Source: Actinomycetes bacterium
Lineage (GTDB): Bacteria; Actinomycetota; Coriobacteriia; Coriobacteriales; Eggerthellaceae
Length of the DNA stretch: 11,354 nt
Reading direction: 5' to 3'
Assembly: GCA_023460315.1 (NCBI GenBank)
Contig: JAEWQO010000018.1
Span: forward strand, 1 to 11,354
This document shows positions 3,907-10,902 of this stretch, piece by piece. Positions within the stretch are counted from its first letter, which is position 1, and each line of letters starts with the position of its first letter. The notes beneath the pieces are model-generated. The model had not been told where the DNA came from, did no database searches, and worked only from the letters and a program-made list of their open reading frames with translations. Position numbers and translations under genes: made by a program.

Positions 3907-6705
3907 ATGCCGAAAATCATATTTACCTCGCAATATATGCGGGATGCTCCGCCAGCCCAGCTTGAAAACTATGTGAAGTACATCGGAACCCGTGAGGGTG
4001 TCGAAAAGATTGACGCGAGCAAGCTGCTACTACCGGCTACGACCAAACAGCAGCAGCTCATCGGGCAGCTTATTCGAGATATTCCCTCTGCCAAGGAGAT
4101 GCTGGAGTATGCTGAATACTGCGAGAACCCCACCATCGGCAACGCCACTGAATTTATTTCCCTCGCCTTGGAGCAGAACCTCAACCTCATCGGCAAGCGG
4201 GAAAATTATGTGGATTACATTGCAGGCCGCCCTCGTGTAGAGCGGATCGGCGAACACGGTCTGTTTACCGATTCGGGAGTGCCGGTGGTGCTGGCACAGG
4301 TACAGCAGGAGGTGTGCAACCACAAGGGTGCTGTCTGGACTCATGTCATCAGCCTGCGCCGGGAAGATGCCGCAAGGCTTGGATACGACAGTGGCAGACA
4401 GTGGCAGGATTTACTGCGCAGCAAAAAAGCCATGCTCTGCAAGCATATGAAAATCAACAGCGAGAACCTTTGCTGGTACGCTGCCTTTCACAACGAGAGC
4501 CATCATCCTCATGTTCATCTCATGGTCTACTCCGCCAAGGACAATGACGGCTTTCTCACGGAGCCTGCCATTGAAGCCATGCGCTCAGAGCTGGCACATG
4601 ATATTTTCCGTCAGGACTTTGCTCATATTTACGAGCATCAGAACCAAGCCCGCAGTCAGCTCAAACAGGGTGCCGCCGAGGTGACGGCAGAACTGCTTTC
4701 ACAGGTGACGGATGGAATCTGTGAAAACAAAACTATTGAAGCGGATCTGCTGCTGTTATCGAAACGGCTCCAAAACACAGGAGGCAAAAAGGTGTACGGA
4801 TACCTCAAAGCAGATGTGAAAGCCATCATCGACCGCATTGTGGATGAGCTTGCCAAGGAAGAACGGATCGATAAGCTGTACCGGGCATGGAACGATTGGC
4901 AAAATGAAATACTCAAAACCTACACCAGTAAGCTGCCGCCCCTTCCTCCGCTCTCTCAACAGAAACAATTTAAGAGCATTAAAAACATGGTGATCGCCGA
5001 AGCGTTAAAGCTGGGTGGTCACCATTTCTCATTTGAGGATGAAGCTGCACCGGAACCGGAGCTGCCGGAGCCTGCGGTTCTTCACTTAGATGATATGTTT
5101 TTGGAGCCTGACGATGTGGTCTTCCGTGCTGAGTGGAGCAAGCAGTACAAACAGGCGAGAAAATGTCTCTACGGCAGCGAGGATGTACCGCAGGATTTTG
5201 ATAAGGCATATCAATTGTTCCTGCTGGAAGCGGAATCCGGCAATGCCCTTGCCATGCATGACCTCGGCAGGATGTTTTCCGATGGCTTAGGCTGTGAGAT
5301 TGATCTGCAGGCCGCTCACGAATGGTATAGAAAAGCGCTGACTGCTTTTTTATCCGCAGAGGAAGAAAAGCCCAAGCCCTATCTGGAATACCGCATTGGC
5401 AAAATGTACACTGCCGGTCTTGGCACGGAGCAGGACTATGGGCAGGCAGCCTCATGGTTTCAGCAGGCAGTGAACAAGAACCATAAGTACGCCCAATATT
5501 CCCACGGCAGTCTTTACTACCGTAGTCAGGGTGTGTCGCAGGATTATGCACAGGCGCTCCGGCTCTATACCCTGTCTGCCGATCAGGGGAATCCCTATGC
5601 GGATTATGAGCTTGCCAAAATGCATCGTGACGGTGTCGGCACACCGATGGATGCTACTGCATCCGATCAGCATTTCAAGGCTGCCTTTACCGGCTTTTAT
5701 CGTCTGGAAAAGGATAGCCACGATGACAAGCTGCAATACCGCCTTGGTCAAATGCTCTATACCGGAACCGGCACAGAAAAGGATGCGCAGGCGGCGGTTT
5801 CCTATTTGGAGAAGTCGGCGCAGCTTGGGAATGTGAACGCCCAATATCTGCTGGGCAAGGTGTGTCTGGAAACCGGTATCGGTAACCCGGCGCAGGCCAT
5901 AGCGTGGATGACCAAAGCAGCGGAAGCCGGAAACTCCGGAGCGCAGTATGCTCTCGGTAAGCTATACCGGGATGGTACTCATGTGGAGAAAGATATTCCA
6001 AAGGCAGTGGCCATGTTTTCAGCCGCCGCAGAACAGAAAAACGAGTTTGCCGCTTATCAGCTCGGCAGGCTCTATCTCTCTGATGAGGGCATCAGCAAAA
6101 ATGTTCCCGAAGCAATCAAGTGGTTCACCCTTTCCTCGAATCGCGGCAATGCCTATGCCCAATACGCTTTGGGGAAGCTGTGTCTTTCCGGTGATGGCAT
6201 TCCCAAGAATGTCGGTGCGGCGATCCGGCTGTTCACTTTATCGGCAGAACAGAAAAATCAGTATGCGGCCTACCAGCTCGGCAGGATCTATCTCCAAGGG
6301 GAGGATGTTCCAAAGGATGAGGAATCCGCTATCTGTTGGCTGACAGCTTCTGCCGAACAGGGAAATCAGTTTGCGCAGTATGCTCTCGGTAAGCTGTATT
6401 TCTATGACGGAGATGTTCCCCGTGACAAGGAAAAGAGTCTTTACTGGCTGGAGCTGTCTGCGGCGCAGGGCAATGTCTATGCACAGTATCTGATTGACAA
6501 CATAGGCAGCTATCGCAATCCCTCGGTGCTGCTGGCCGCCACAAGACTTATGCATCGGCTGGAGAATTTGTTCAATGAGGACTATCGCAGAACTGCAGGA
6601 ATCGCTGCCAGTCATATTGACCGCAAGCGCAGAAGAAAGCTGCAGGAGAAAAAGCAAGCGCAGGGTCACAAGCGGAATGACCATGCGCCACAAATTCATT
6701 TATGA
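3907..6705 (+). CDS. MobP-type conjugative relaxase (MobP3-like) with C-terminal SEL1 repeats
   Basis: The gene encodes 932 residues from ATG 3907, with ribosome binding site AAAGGAGG (3895-3902). Relaxases nick one strand at oriT, stay bound to the 5' end through a tyrosine, and pilot it into the recipient. Residues 195-204 read HNESHHPHVH, matching the metal-binding motif of MobP relaxases (H195, E197, H202, H204). Candidate catalytic tyrosines are Y22 and Y25 in ENYVKYIGTREG near the N-terminus. Residues ~225-400 are helical and charged. Residues ~415-865 hold about twelve SEL1 (TPR-like) repeats of ~36 residues with the core AxYxLGxxY. The tail is very basic (DRKRRRKLQEKK). SEL1 arrays usually mediate protein-protein contact, perhaps with the coupling protein or relaxosome. 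It leads the operon with the TOPRIM protein (14-base gap) and the VirD4-type ATPase. The MobP3 label is from memory of close homologues. Confidence 0.93.
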   Translation: MPKIIFTSQYMRDAPPAQLENYVKYIGTREGVEKIDASKLLLPATTKQQQLIGQLIRDIPSAKEMLEYAEYCENPTIGNATEFISLALEQNLNLIGKRENYVDYIAGRPRVERIGEHGLFTDSGVPVVLAQVQQEVCNHKGAVWTHVISLRREDAARLGYDSGRQWQDLLRSKKAMLCKHMKINSENLCWYAAFHNESHHPHVHLMVYSAKDNDGFLTEPAIEAMRSELAHDIFRQDFAHIYEHQNQARSQLKQGAAEVTAELLSQVTDGICENKTIEADLLLLSKRLQNTGGKKVYGYLKADVKAIIDRIVDELAKEERIDKLYRAWNDWQNEILKTYTSKLPPLPPLSQQKQFKSIKNMVIAEALKLGGHHFSFEDEAAPEPELPEPAVLHLDDMFLEPDDVVFRAEWSKQYKQARKCLYGSEDVPQDFDKAYQLFLLEAESGNALAMHDLGRMFSDGLGCEIDLQAAHEWYRKALTAFLSAEEEKPKPYLEYRIGKMYTAGLGTEQDYGQAASWFQQAVNKNHKYAQYSHGSLYYRSQGVSQDYAQALRLYTLSADQGNPYADYELAKMHRDGVGTPMDATASDQHFKAAFTGFYRLEKDSHDDKLQYRLGQMLYTGTGTEKDAQAAVSYLEKSAQLGNVNAQYLLGKVCLETGIGNPAQAIAWMTKAAEAGNSGAQYALGKLYRDGTHVEKDIPKAVAMFSAAAEQKNEFAAYQLGRLYLSDEGISKNVPEAIKWFTLSSNRGNAYAQYALGKLCLSGDGIPKNVGAAIRLFTLSAEQKNQYAAYQLGRIYLQGEDVPKDEESAICWLTASAEQGNQFAQYALGKLYFYDGDVPRDKEKSLYWLELSAAQGNVYAQYLIDNIGSYRNPSVLLAATRLMHRLENLFNEDYRRTAGIAASHIDRKRRRKLQEKKQAQGHKRNDHAPQIHL
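5941..6480 (+). repeat. In-phase 108-bp tandem SEL1 repeats with a 216-bp higher-order period
   Basis: The last five repeats of the relaxase gene begin at 5941, 6049, 6157, 6265 and 6373, exactly 108 bases apart. A 23-base stretch at 5941-5963 recurs identically at 6373-6395. The units alternate between two types, AQYALGKL (first, third, fifth) and AAYQLGR (second, fourth). This points to growth by duplication of a two-repeat block. The first seven repeats are more divergent and less even in length. Confidence 0.7.
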
Positions 6706-6719
6706 TGGGAGGTTTTATT

Positions 6720-8123
6720 GTGTCAGGCTACATCTATTTTACAGACGAACAAAAGGAACGAGCCAACTCTGTGGACTTGGTGGACTTCCTCCAACGGCAG
6801 GGTGAAAAGCTCCTGCCCTCCGGCAGAGATAAACGGCTGGCCAGCGATCACAGCATCACGGTGCGGGGCAACCGCTGGTATGATCACGCTTCTGATGAGG
6901 GCAGCTATGCCATCGACCTTGTAAAACGGCTCTACAACCTCTCTTTCCCGGATGCGGTCAGCCTGCTGCTGGGCGGTGAACAGGGCGTGGAATACCGACA
7001 GCACAGCAAAAGCAGTGAACTGAAGCAGCGAAAGCCCTTTGCTCTACCGCCAGCTCACACGGATATGCGCCGGGTATTTGCCTATCTTATTAAGCAGCGC
7101 TGCATCAGCCGGGAGGTGCTGTCCGAGTTTGCCAGAGAAAAGCTGTTGTTTGAGGATGCCGAATACCACAATGCTGTATTTGTGGGCTTCGATGAAAAAG
7201 GCATCGCCCGTCATGCTCATAAGAAAAGCACGGCAACCGGTAGCAGTTTTCGCATCAATGTGGAGGGTAGCCATCCGGCCTACAGCTTTCATTATATTTC
7301 AAAAAATCCCTATCCGCACAACCTGTTTGTATTTGAAGCGCCCATCGACCTGTTGTCCTATATTAGCCTACATCAGCAGAACTGGAAAAATGCCAGCTAT
7401 GTGGCGTTGAACGGTGTATCGGAGCAGCCGATCCTGAAGCTGATGGAGCTATACCCGCAGCTCGATCATGTAGTGCTGTGCCTCGACCACGATGCGGCAG
7501 GCATCGAAGCCACCGAGAGAATCTATGACATTCTGACAGAGCATGGGCAGCCTGCGGTAGGTCAGGCGCAGTCCAAATACAAAGACTGGAATGAAGATTT
7601 AAAAGCAAAGAACGGCTTTACACCGCTCCCAGCTGAGGAACATCCTCAGTTGCTGCTTCGAGATGAGTTGTGCAATGAAATCGGTCAATACGCACGAGAA
7701 CATCCAAGTACCGATTGCGCCGCAGTTGTGTTTCGGAAGAAACTGCAGGGCTGCCGAGGAAATCCGCAGCAGCTCAAGGAAGTGCTGGTGGAGCTGGCCG
7801 GTCTTTCTGTGCAGGCTGCTGCTAAGGAATATAAGCGAATCGGTCACTGCCGGGATTTATCTGCCGTGCAAAGCCGGTTGCGATACGGTTTCAAGCCCTA
7901 TCAAAACCGTGGCAGGCTGGAAAACAAACTGAGCGACATCGGAAATTCTCTGATGCCGCTTTTTTCATGCTCCGAAATAGAAACGCAGAGTGAAAAACAA
8001 AGCCATGCGGAGAGCCTTGAGCAGCTGGCGTCTGAATGCTTAAAGGGCGCTGTTCTTGCGGAGCTTTCCATTCAGCAAACAGCAGAGAAAAAACAAGAGC
8101 AAGGTGGCTTGTGTTTATCATGA
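6720..8123 (+). CDS. DUF3991 and TOPRIM domain protein (primase-like)
   Basis: I chose GTG 6720 (VSGYIYFTDEQ, 467 residues) because GGGAGG (6707-6712) sits 7 bases upstream; the in-frame ATG 6702 would contain that site. Residues ~5-85 resemble the N-terminal domain of DnaG-type primases (VDLVDFLQRQGEKL, WYDHASDEGSYAIDLVKRL) but lack the zinc-binding cysteines. Residues ~110-195 fit DUF3991, and ~200-300 a TOPRIM fold: E206 in FEAPID and the DxD pair D256/D258 in LDHDAAG are the usual metal ligands. The C-terminal ~150 residues are helical. Such proteins accompany relaxases in Firmicutes elements and probably prime or process the transferred strand, though direct proof is limited. The gene is tightly packed between the relaxase and the coupling ATPase; its stop overlaps an ATG at 8120. 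Confidence 0.88.
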   Translation: MSGYIYFTDEQKERANSVDLVDFLQRQGEKLLPSGRDKRLASDHSITVRGNRWYDHASDEGSYAIDLVKRLYNLSFPDAVSLLLGGEQGVEYRQHSKSSELKQRKPFALPPAHTDMRRVFAYLIKQRCISREVLSEFAREKLLFEDAEYHNAVFVGFDEKGIARHAHKKSTATGSSFRINVEGSHPAYSFHYISKNPYPHNLFVFEAPIDLLSYISLHQQNWKNASYVALNGVSEQPILKLMELYPQLDHVVLCLDHDAAGIEATERIYDILTEHGQPAVGQAQSKYKDWNEDLKAKNGFTPLPAEEHPQLLLRDELCNEIGQYAREHPSTDCAAVVFRKKLQGCRGNPQQLKEVLVELAGLSVQAAAKEYKRIGHCRDLSAVQSRLRYGFKPYQNRGRLENKLSDIGNSLMPLFSCSEIETQSEKQSHAESLEQLASECLKGAVLAELSIQQTAEKKQEQGGLCLS

Positions 8124-8149
8124 GCCACTTACAGAAAGGAGTCCCTCCT

Positions 8150-9958
8150 ATGCCATCCCAAGTTTATATCCTCATAGCAGTGGCCGCCGTGATGTTTTTC
8201 GTCATTGGCGGTCTTTCTCTTTTAGCACACTATTATACCCTTAGCGGCATCAAATCCAAGACGGTCGGTGACGGTCAGCACGGTACCTCCCGTTTCGCCA
8301 CAGAAAACGAAATCAAACGGACATACACCCATGTACCCTATGAGCCGGAGAAATGGCGGCGTGGGCAGAATCTGCCCGCTCTGCAGGGGCTTGTGGTGGG
8401 CTGCAAGCAGAAAACTGGTTCAACTACCGCCCTCATAGATGATGGTGACATCCACTGCCTTATGATTGGCGCTGCCGGTGTCGGCAAAACTGCTAACTTT
8501 CTGTATCCCAACATTGAATACGCCTGTGCCTCCGGCATGAGCTGGCTCTGCACGGACACCAAGGGCGACCTGTTCCGAAACTATGCAGGCATCGCAAAGG
8601 ATTACTATGGCTACAAAATATCGGTGCTGGATTTGCGTAACCCCACCCGCTCAGACGGCGATAACATCCTGCAGCTGGTGAACCGCTATATGGATGACTA
8701 CATGAAAAATCCCGAGAACCTCGCACTGAAAGCCAAGGCTGAGAAGTACGCCAAAATCACCGCCAAGACCATCATCTCCAGTAGCGGCGAGGACTCTGCA
8801 AGCTATGGGCAGAATGCCTTCTTCTATGATGCTGCAGAGGGCTTGTTAACCTCGGTGATTTTGCTGATTGCAGAATACTGTCCTCCGGAGAAGCGGCACA
8901 TCATATCGGTGTTCAAAATGATACAGGATTTGCTGGCTCCCTCCCCGGTGAAGAATAAAAGCCAGTTCCAACTGCTGATGGATAAGTTACCGACTGATCA
9001 TAAGGCAAGATGGTTTGCGGGAGCTGCTCTCAACACTGCCGACCAAGCGATGGCCTCGGTGCTGACCACTGCCATGTCAAGGCTCAATGCCTTTCTGGAT
9101 TCTGAGATGGAGCAGATTCTGTGCTTCGACAGTTCACTGGATACGGAAACCTTTTGCAAGGAGAAGTGTGCCATCTTTATCGTGCTGCCAGAGGAAGATA
9201 ACACGAAATACTTTATGGTTAGCCTGTTCCTCCAGCAGCTCTACCGGGAGATGCTGACGGTGGCTGATGAATACGGCGGCAAGCTCCCCAACCGGGTAAT
9301 GATCTTTGCCGATGAGATCGGAACTATCCCAAAAATCCAGTCAATGGAGATGATGTTTTCTGCAGGCCGTTCCCGCCGCATCAGCATGGTGCCCATCATC
9401 CAATCCTTTGCCCAGCTTGAGAAAAACTACGGCAAAGAGGGTTCCGCCATCATCATTGATAACTGTCAGGATATTCTGTTCGGCGGTTTTGCACCTAACT
9501 CGGAAAGCGCTGACATCCTCTCAAGGGCGCTGGGTAATAAGACGGTTATGTCTGGTTCAATCAGCAGAGGAAAGAATGATCCCAGCCAGAGCCTGCAAAT
9601 GATCCAACGACCGCTGATGACACCGGATGAGCTGAAAACCCTGCCCAAAGGCAATTATATTCTGGCCAAGACCGGCTGCTGTCCTATACGTACCAAGCTG
9701 CCGCTGTTCCTGAAATGGGGCATCCGGTTCGGAAAAACCTTTGAGGTGGAGGAACGTGCCGCCCGAAAGGTTCACTATGCCGACCGCTTCGAGCTGGAGC
9801 AGGAAATCCTCCAGCGGGGCTGTGCCTATGACGAGGATGACTTTGCCGAATTCCCAGAGCCTCCCGGTGATGATCGGAGCGGAGGTACGCTGCACACACC
9901 GGTACCGGAGCATGAGCCGGAGCCGGAACAATCTGCTATGCCTCTGCGCACCGATTAG
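8150..9958 (+). CDS. VirD4/TraG-type type IV coupling protein (conjugation ATPase)
   Basis: ATG 8150 is preferred (602 residues) because GAAAGGAG (8133-8140) lies 9 bases upstream. In-frame ATGs at 8036 and 8120 overlap the previous gene and lack a good site, though ATG 8120 shares ATGA with its stop. One membrane segment spans residues ~5-27 (VYILIAVAAVMFFVIGG). The ATPase domain has Walker A GAAGVGKT (107-114) and Walker B MIFADE (D388/E389), with SFAQLEKNYG further on, as in the VirD4/TraG family. The acidic, proline-rich tail (DEDDFAEFPEPP, EPEPEQ) is probably flexible. The protein links the relaxosome at the membrane to the mating channel and uses ATP to drive transfer. Many homologues have two N-terminal membrane helices; only one is evident here. 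It resembles the group labelled CD1115 family. Confidence 0.92.
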   Translation: MPSQVYILIAVAAVMFFVIGGLSLLAHYYTLSGIKSKTVGDGQHGTSRFATENEIKRTYTHVPYEPEKWRRGQNLPALQGLVVGCKQKTGSTTALIDDGDIHCLMIGAAGVGKTANFLYPNIEYACASGMSWLCTDTKGDLFRNYAGIAKDYYGYKISVLDLRNPTRSDGDNILQLVNRYMDDYMKNPENLALKAKAEKYAKITAKTIISSSGEDSASYGQNAFFYDAAEGLLTSVILLIAEYCPPEKRHIISVFKMIQDLLAPSPVKNKSQFQLLMDKLPTDHKARWFAGAALNTADQAMASVLTTAMSRLNAFLDSEMEQILCFDSSLDTETFCKEKCAIFIVLPEEDNTKYFMVSLFLQQLYREMLTVADEYGGKLPNRVMIFADEIGTIPKIQSMEMMFSAGRSRRISMVPIIQSFAQLEKNYGKEGSAIIIDNCQDILFGGFAPNSESADILSRALGNKTVMSGSISRGKNDPSQSLQMIQRPLMTPDELKTLPKGNYILAKTGCCPIRTKLPLFLKWGIRFGKTFEVEERAARKVHYADRFELEQEILQRGCAYDEDDFAEFPEPPGDDRSGGTLHTPVPEHEPEPEQSAMPLRTD

Positions 9959-9971
9959 GAGGTGTTCGTGA

Positions 9972-10226
9972 TTGAGCTACCTATCCTCTCTCTATGCTGC
10001 GGATGTCCCTCATCGTGCCGTAGTGGTGTACCGTTACCTGAAAGACCGGGCAAACAAGGACGGGACTTGTTATCCTGCCATCGGTACCATTGCCAAAGAC
10101 TTGAAGCTCTCCCGCCGCACAGTACAGAGAGCCATTGCCGACCTTGAAAAGACAGGCCATCTTCAAAAGGAACAGCGCTGGCGGGAAAATGGAGGCAAGA
10201 GCAGCCTGTTGTTTACGGTAAAGTAA
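9972..10226 (+). CDS. Small helix-turn-helix protein (HTH_36-like)
   Basis: The gene encodes 84 residues from TTG 9972, 9 bases after AGGAGG (9957-9962), which overlaps the coupling-protein stop. No ATG is available in frame near this position. Residues ~12-70 form a winged helix-turn-helix: VVVYRYLKDRANKDGTCYPA, then IGTIAKDLKLSRRTVQRAIADLEKTGHL, matching the HTH_36 pattern seen in replication-initiator-like and regulatory proteins. It ends right after the wing (SSLLFTVK), so it is the DNA-binding domain alone. It closes the relaxase operon and is probably translationally linked to the coupling protein. It may regulate the transfer genes; the target is unknown. Confidence 0.8.
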   Translation: MSYLSSLYAADVPHRAVVVYRYLKDRANKDGTCYPAIGTIAKDLKLSRRTVQRAIADLEKTGHLQKEQRWRENGGKSSLLFTVK

Positions 10227-10287
10227 AAAAACACATACCCTGCCGCCAAGGGAGCATTGCGTCCTGTCGGCGGCATATGGTATGTGT
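10225..10287 (-). terminator. Large hairpin with a T-tract on the minus strand
   Basis: ACACATACC (10231-10239) pairs perfectly with GGTATGTGT (10279-10287). After a small asymmetric bulge, TGCCGCC (10241-10247) pairs with GGCGGCA (10269-10275). The A-run 10225-10231 is a T-tract when read on the minus strand, so this is a good terminator for leftward transcription from the Xre gene. On the plus strand no T-tract follows, so it may only slow or partly stop the relaxase operon. Confidence 0.6.
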
Positions 10288-10369
10288 CATCATGGCCTAT
10301 GCAGTGAACCTGTCACTCTAAGGATTTATTAAACACAGAGAAAAAACAATATTGCGATACAGATAACAA

Positions 10370-10398
10370 TGACCATCCTCCCGAAAAGAAGATGGTCA
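10370..10398 (-). terminator. Hairpin overlapping the stop codon of the Xre gene
   Basis: TGACCATC (10370-10377) and GATGGTCA (10391-10398) pair perfectly over eight bases. The right arm includes the stop codon of the minus-strand gene (10396-10398). On the minus strand it is followed by ATTGTTATCT, a poor T-tract, so termination would be weak; it may protect the 3' end of the message. Confidence 0.4.
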
Positions 10399-10719
10399 CC
10401 TTGACTCCAGCAATGCTTTTACTGTTGCAGTGATGATTTTAAGATCACGTTCATTGCATCGGGAAAGCTGCCGTATCAGCTGTTCTTTTTCGTTCTCTGT
10501 ATTTTGGCTTTCCGGATAGAAAATATTGTCTGCCGGAATGTTCAGCGTAAGAATAATTTTGCACAGCACCTCGAAGCTGGGGTGCTTATGTTCGTTTTCC
10601 AATGCCATTATGTATCGACCTGTTATGCCGATTTGTTCAGCAAGCTCATCTTGTGTCAGATTGGCTGATAATCGGGCTTGTTTAATCGTTGCTCCTAAAC
10701 TATTTAGAATAACCTCCAC
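10396..10719 (-). CDS. Xre/Cro-type helix-turn-helix transcriptional regulator
   Basis: The gene encodes 107 residues from GTG 10719 on the minus strand, with an AGGAGGT-type ribosome binding site about 10 bases upstream (10730-10735). Residues ~8-66 are a typical HTH_3 domain: LGATIKQARLSANLTQDELAEQIGITGRYIMALENEHKHPSFEVLCKIILTL. The C-terminal ~35 residues are helical and probably dimerise the protein (EKEQLIRQLSRCNERDLKIITATVKALL). It is transcribed against the relaxase operon and divergently from the transglutaminase-like gene. Repressors of this type often control conjugative-element genes. A near-dyad upstream (10777-10802) could be its own operator. The target genes are not evident. 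Confidence 0.9.
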   Translation of the reverse strand: MEVILNSLGATIKQARLSANLTQDELAEQIGITGRYIMALENEHKHPSFEVLCKIILTLNIPADNIFYPESQNTENEKEQLIRQLSRCNERDLKIITATVKALLESR

Positions 10720-10776
10720 TATCTGTTCACCTCCTATATCATTTTACAGTTCAGGTAAAAAAAGAGGAACGTTTTA

Positions 10777-10802
10777 TACATTCGCATTATTTACGAAATG
10801 TA
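10777..10802 (-). promoter_or_regulatory. Possible Xre operator/promoter dyad
   Basis: TACATTCG (10777-10784) and CGAAATGTA (10794-10802) are inverted copies differing by one missing base. On the minus strand the left arm lies next to a TATAAA box (10773-10778), a plausible -10 for the Xre gene with a poor -35. This arrangement would suit autoregulation, but it is only a pattern match. Confidence 0.3.
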
Positions 10803-10850
10803 GGTTCATATCCAGAAGTTAAGCAATATAAAAAATATTTCTTTCTCCCC

Positions 10851-10881
10851 TTGACTCTGACACGGTGTCAGGGGATAAGGT
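10851..10881 (+). promoter_or_regulatory. MerR-family promoter with central dyad operator
   Basis: The -35 TTGACT (10851-10856) and -10 TAAGGT (10876-10881) are separated by exactly 19 bases, longer than the usual 17. The spacer contains a perfect dyad CTGACAC-G-GTGTCAG (10857-10871). Both hexamers and the spacing match the classical mercury-resistance merT promoter as I remember it. In that design a MerR-type dimer bound to the dyad untwists the DNA to activate transcription on sensing its ligand. The promoter is placed to drive the gene at 10903. Confidence 0.8.
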
Positions 10882-10902
10882 CGATTTTGAGGAGGGATAA
10901 AA

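Noticed and set aside
4979..5644. A 221-codon open frame on the minus strand inside the relaxase gene
   Set aside because: It lies antisense to the SEL1 repeats, has no recognisable domain, and the plus-strand gene is certain. Its length comes from GC-rich repeat coding.
5941..6480. Regular repeats that might suggest a CRISPR array
   Set aside because: The period of 108 bases is a multiple of three, the frame is open throughout, and the translated repeats are clearly SEL1 units.
8036..8150. ATG 8036 as start of the coupling protein
   Set aside because: It would overlap the TOPRIM gene by almost 90 bases and add a cysteine- and arginine-rich leader unlike a VirD4 N-terminus. ATG 8150 has a strong ribosome binding site and opens straight into the membrane helix.
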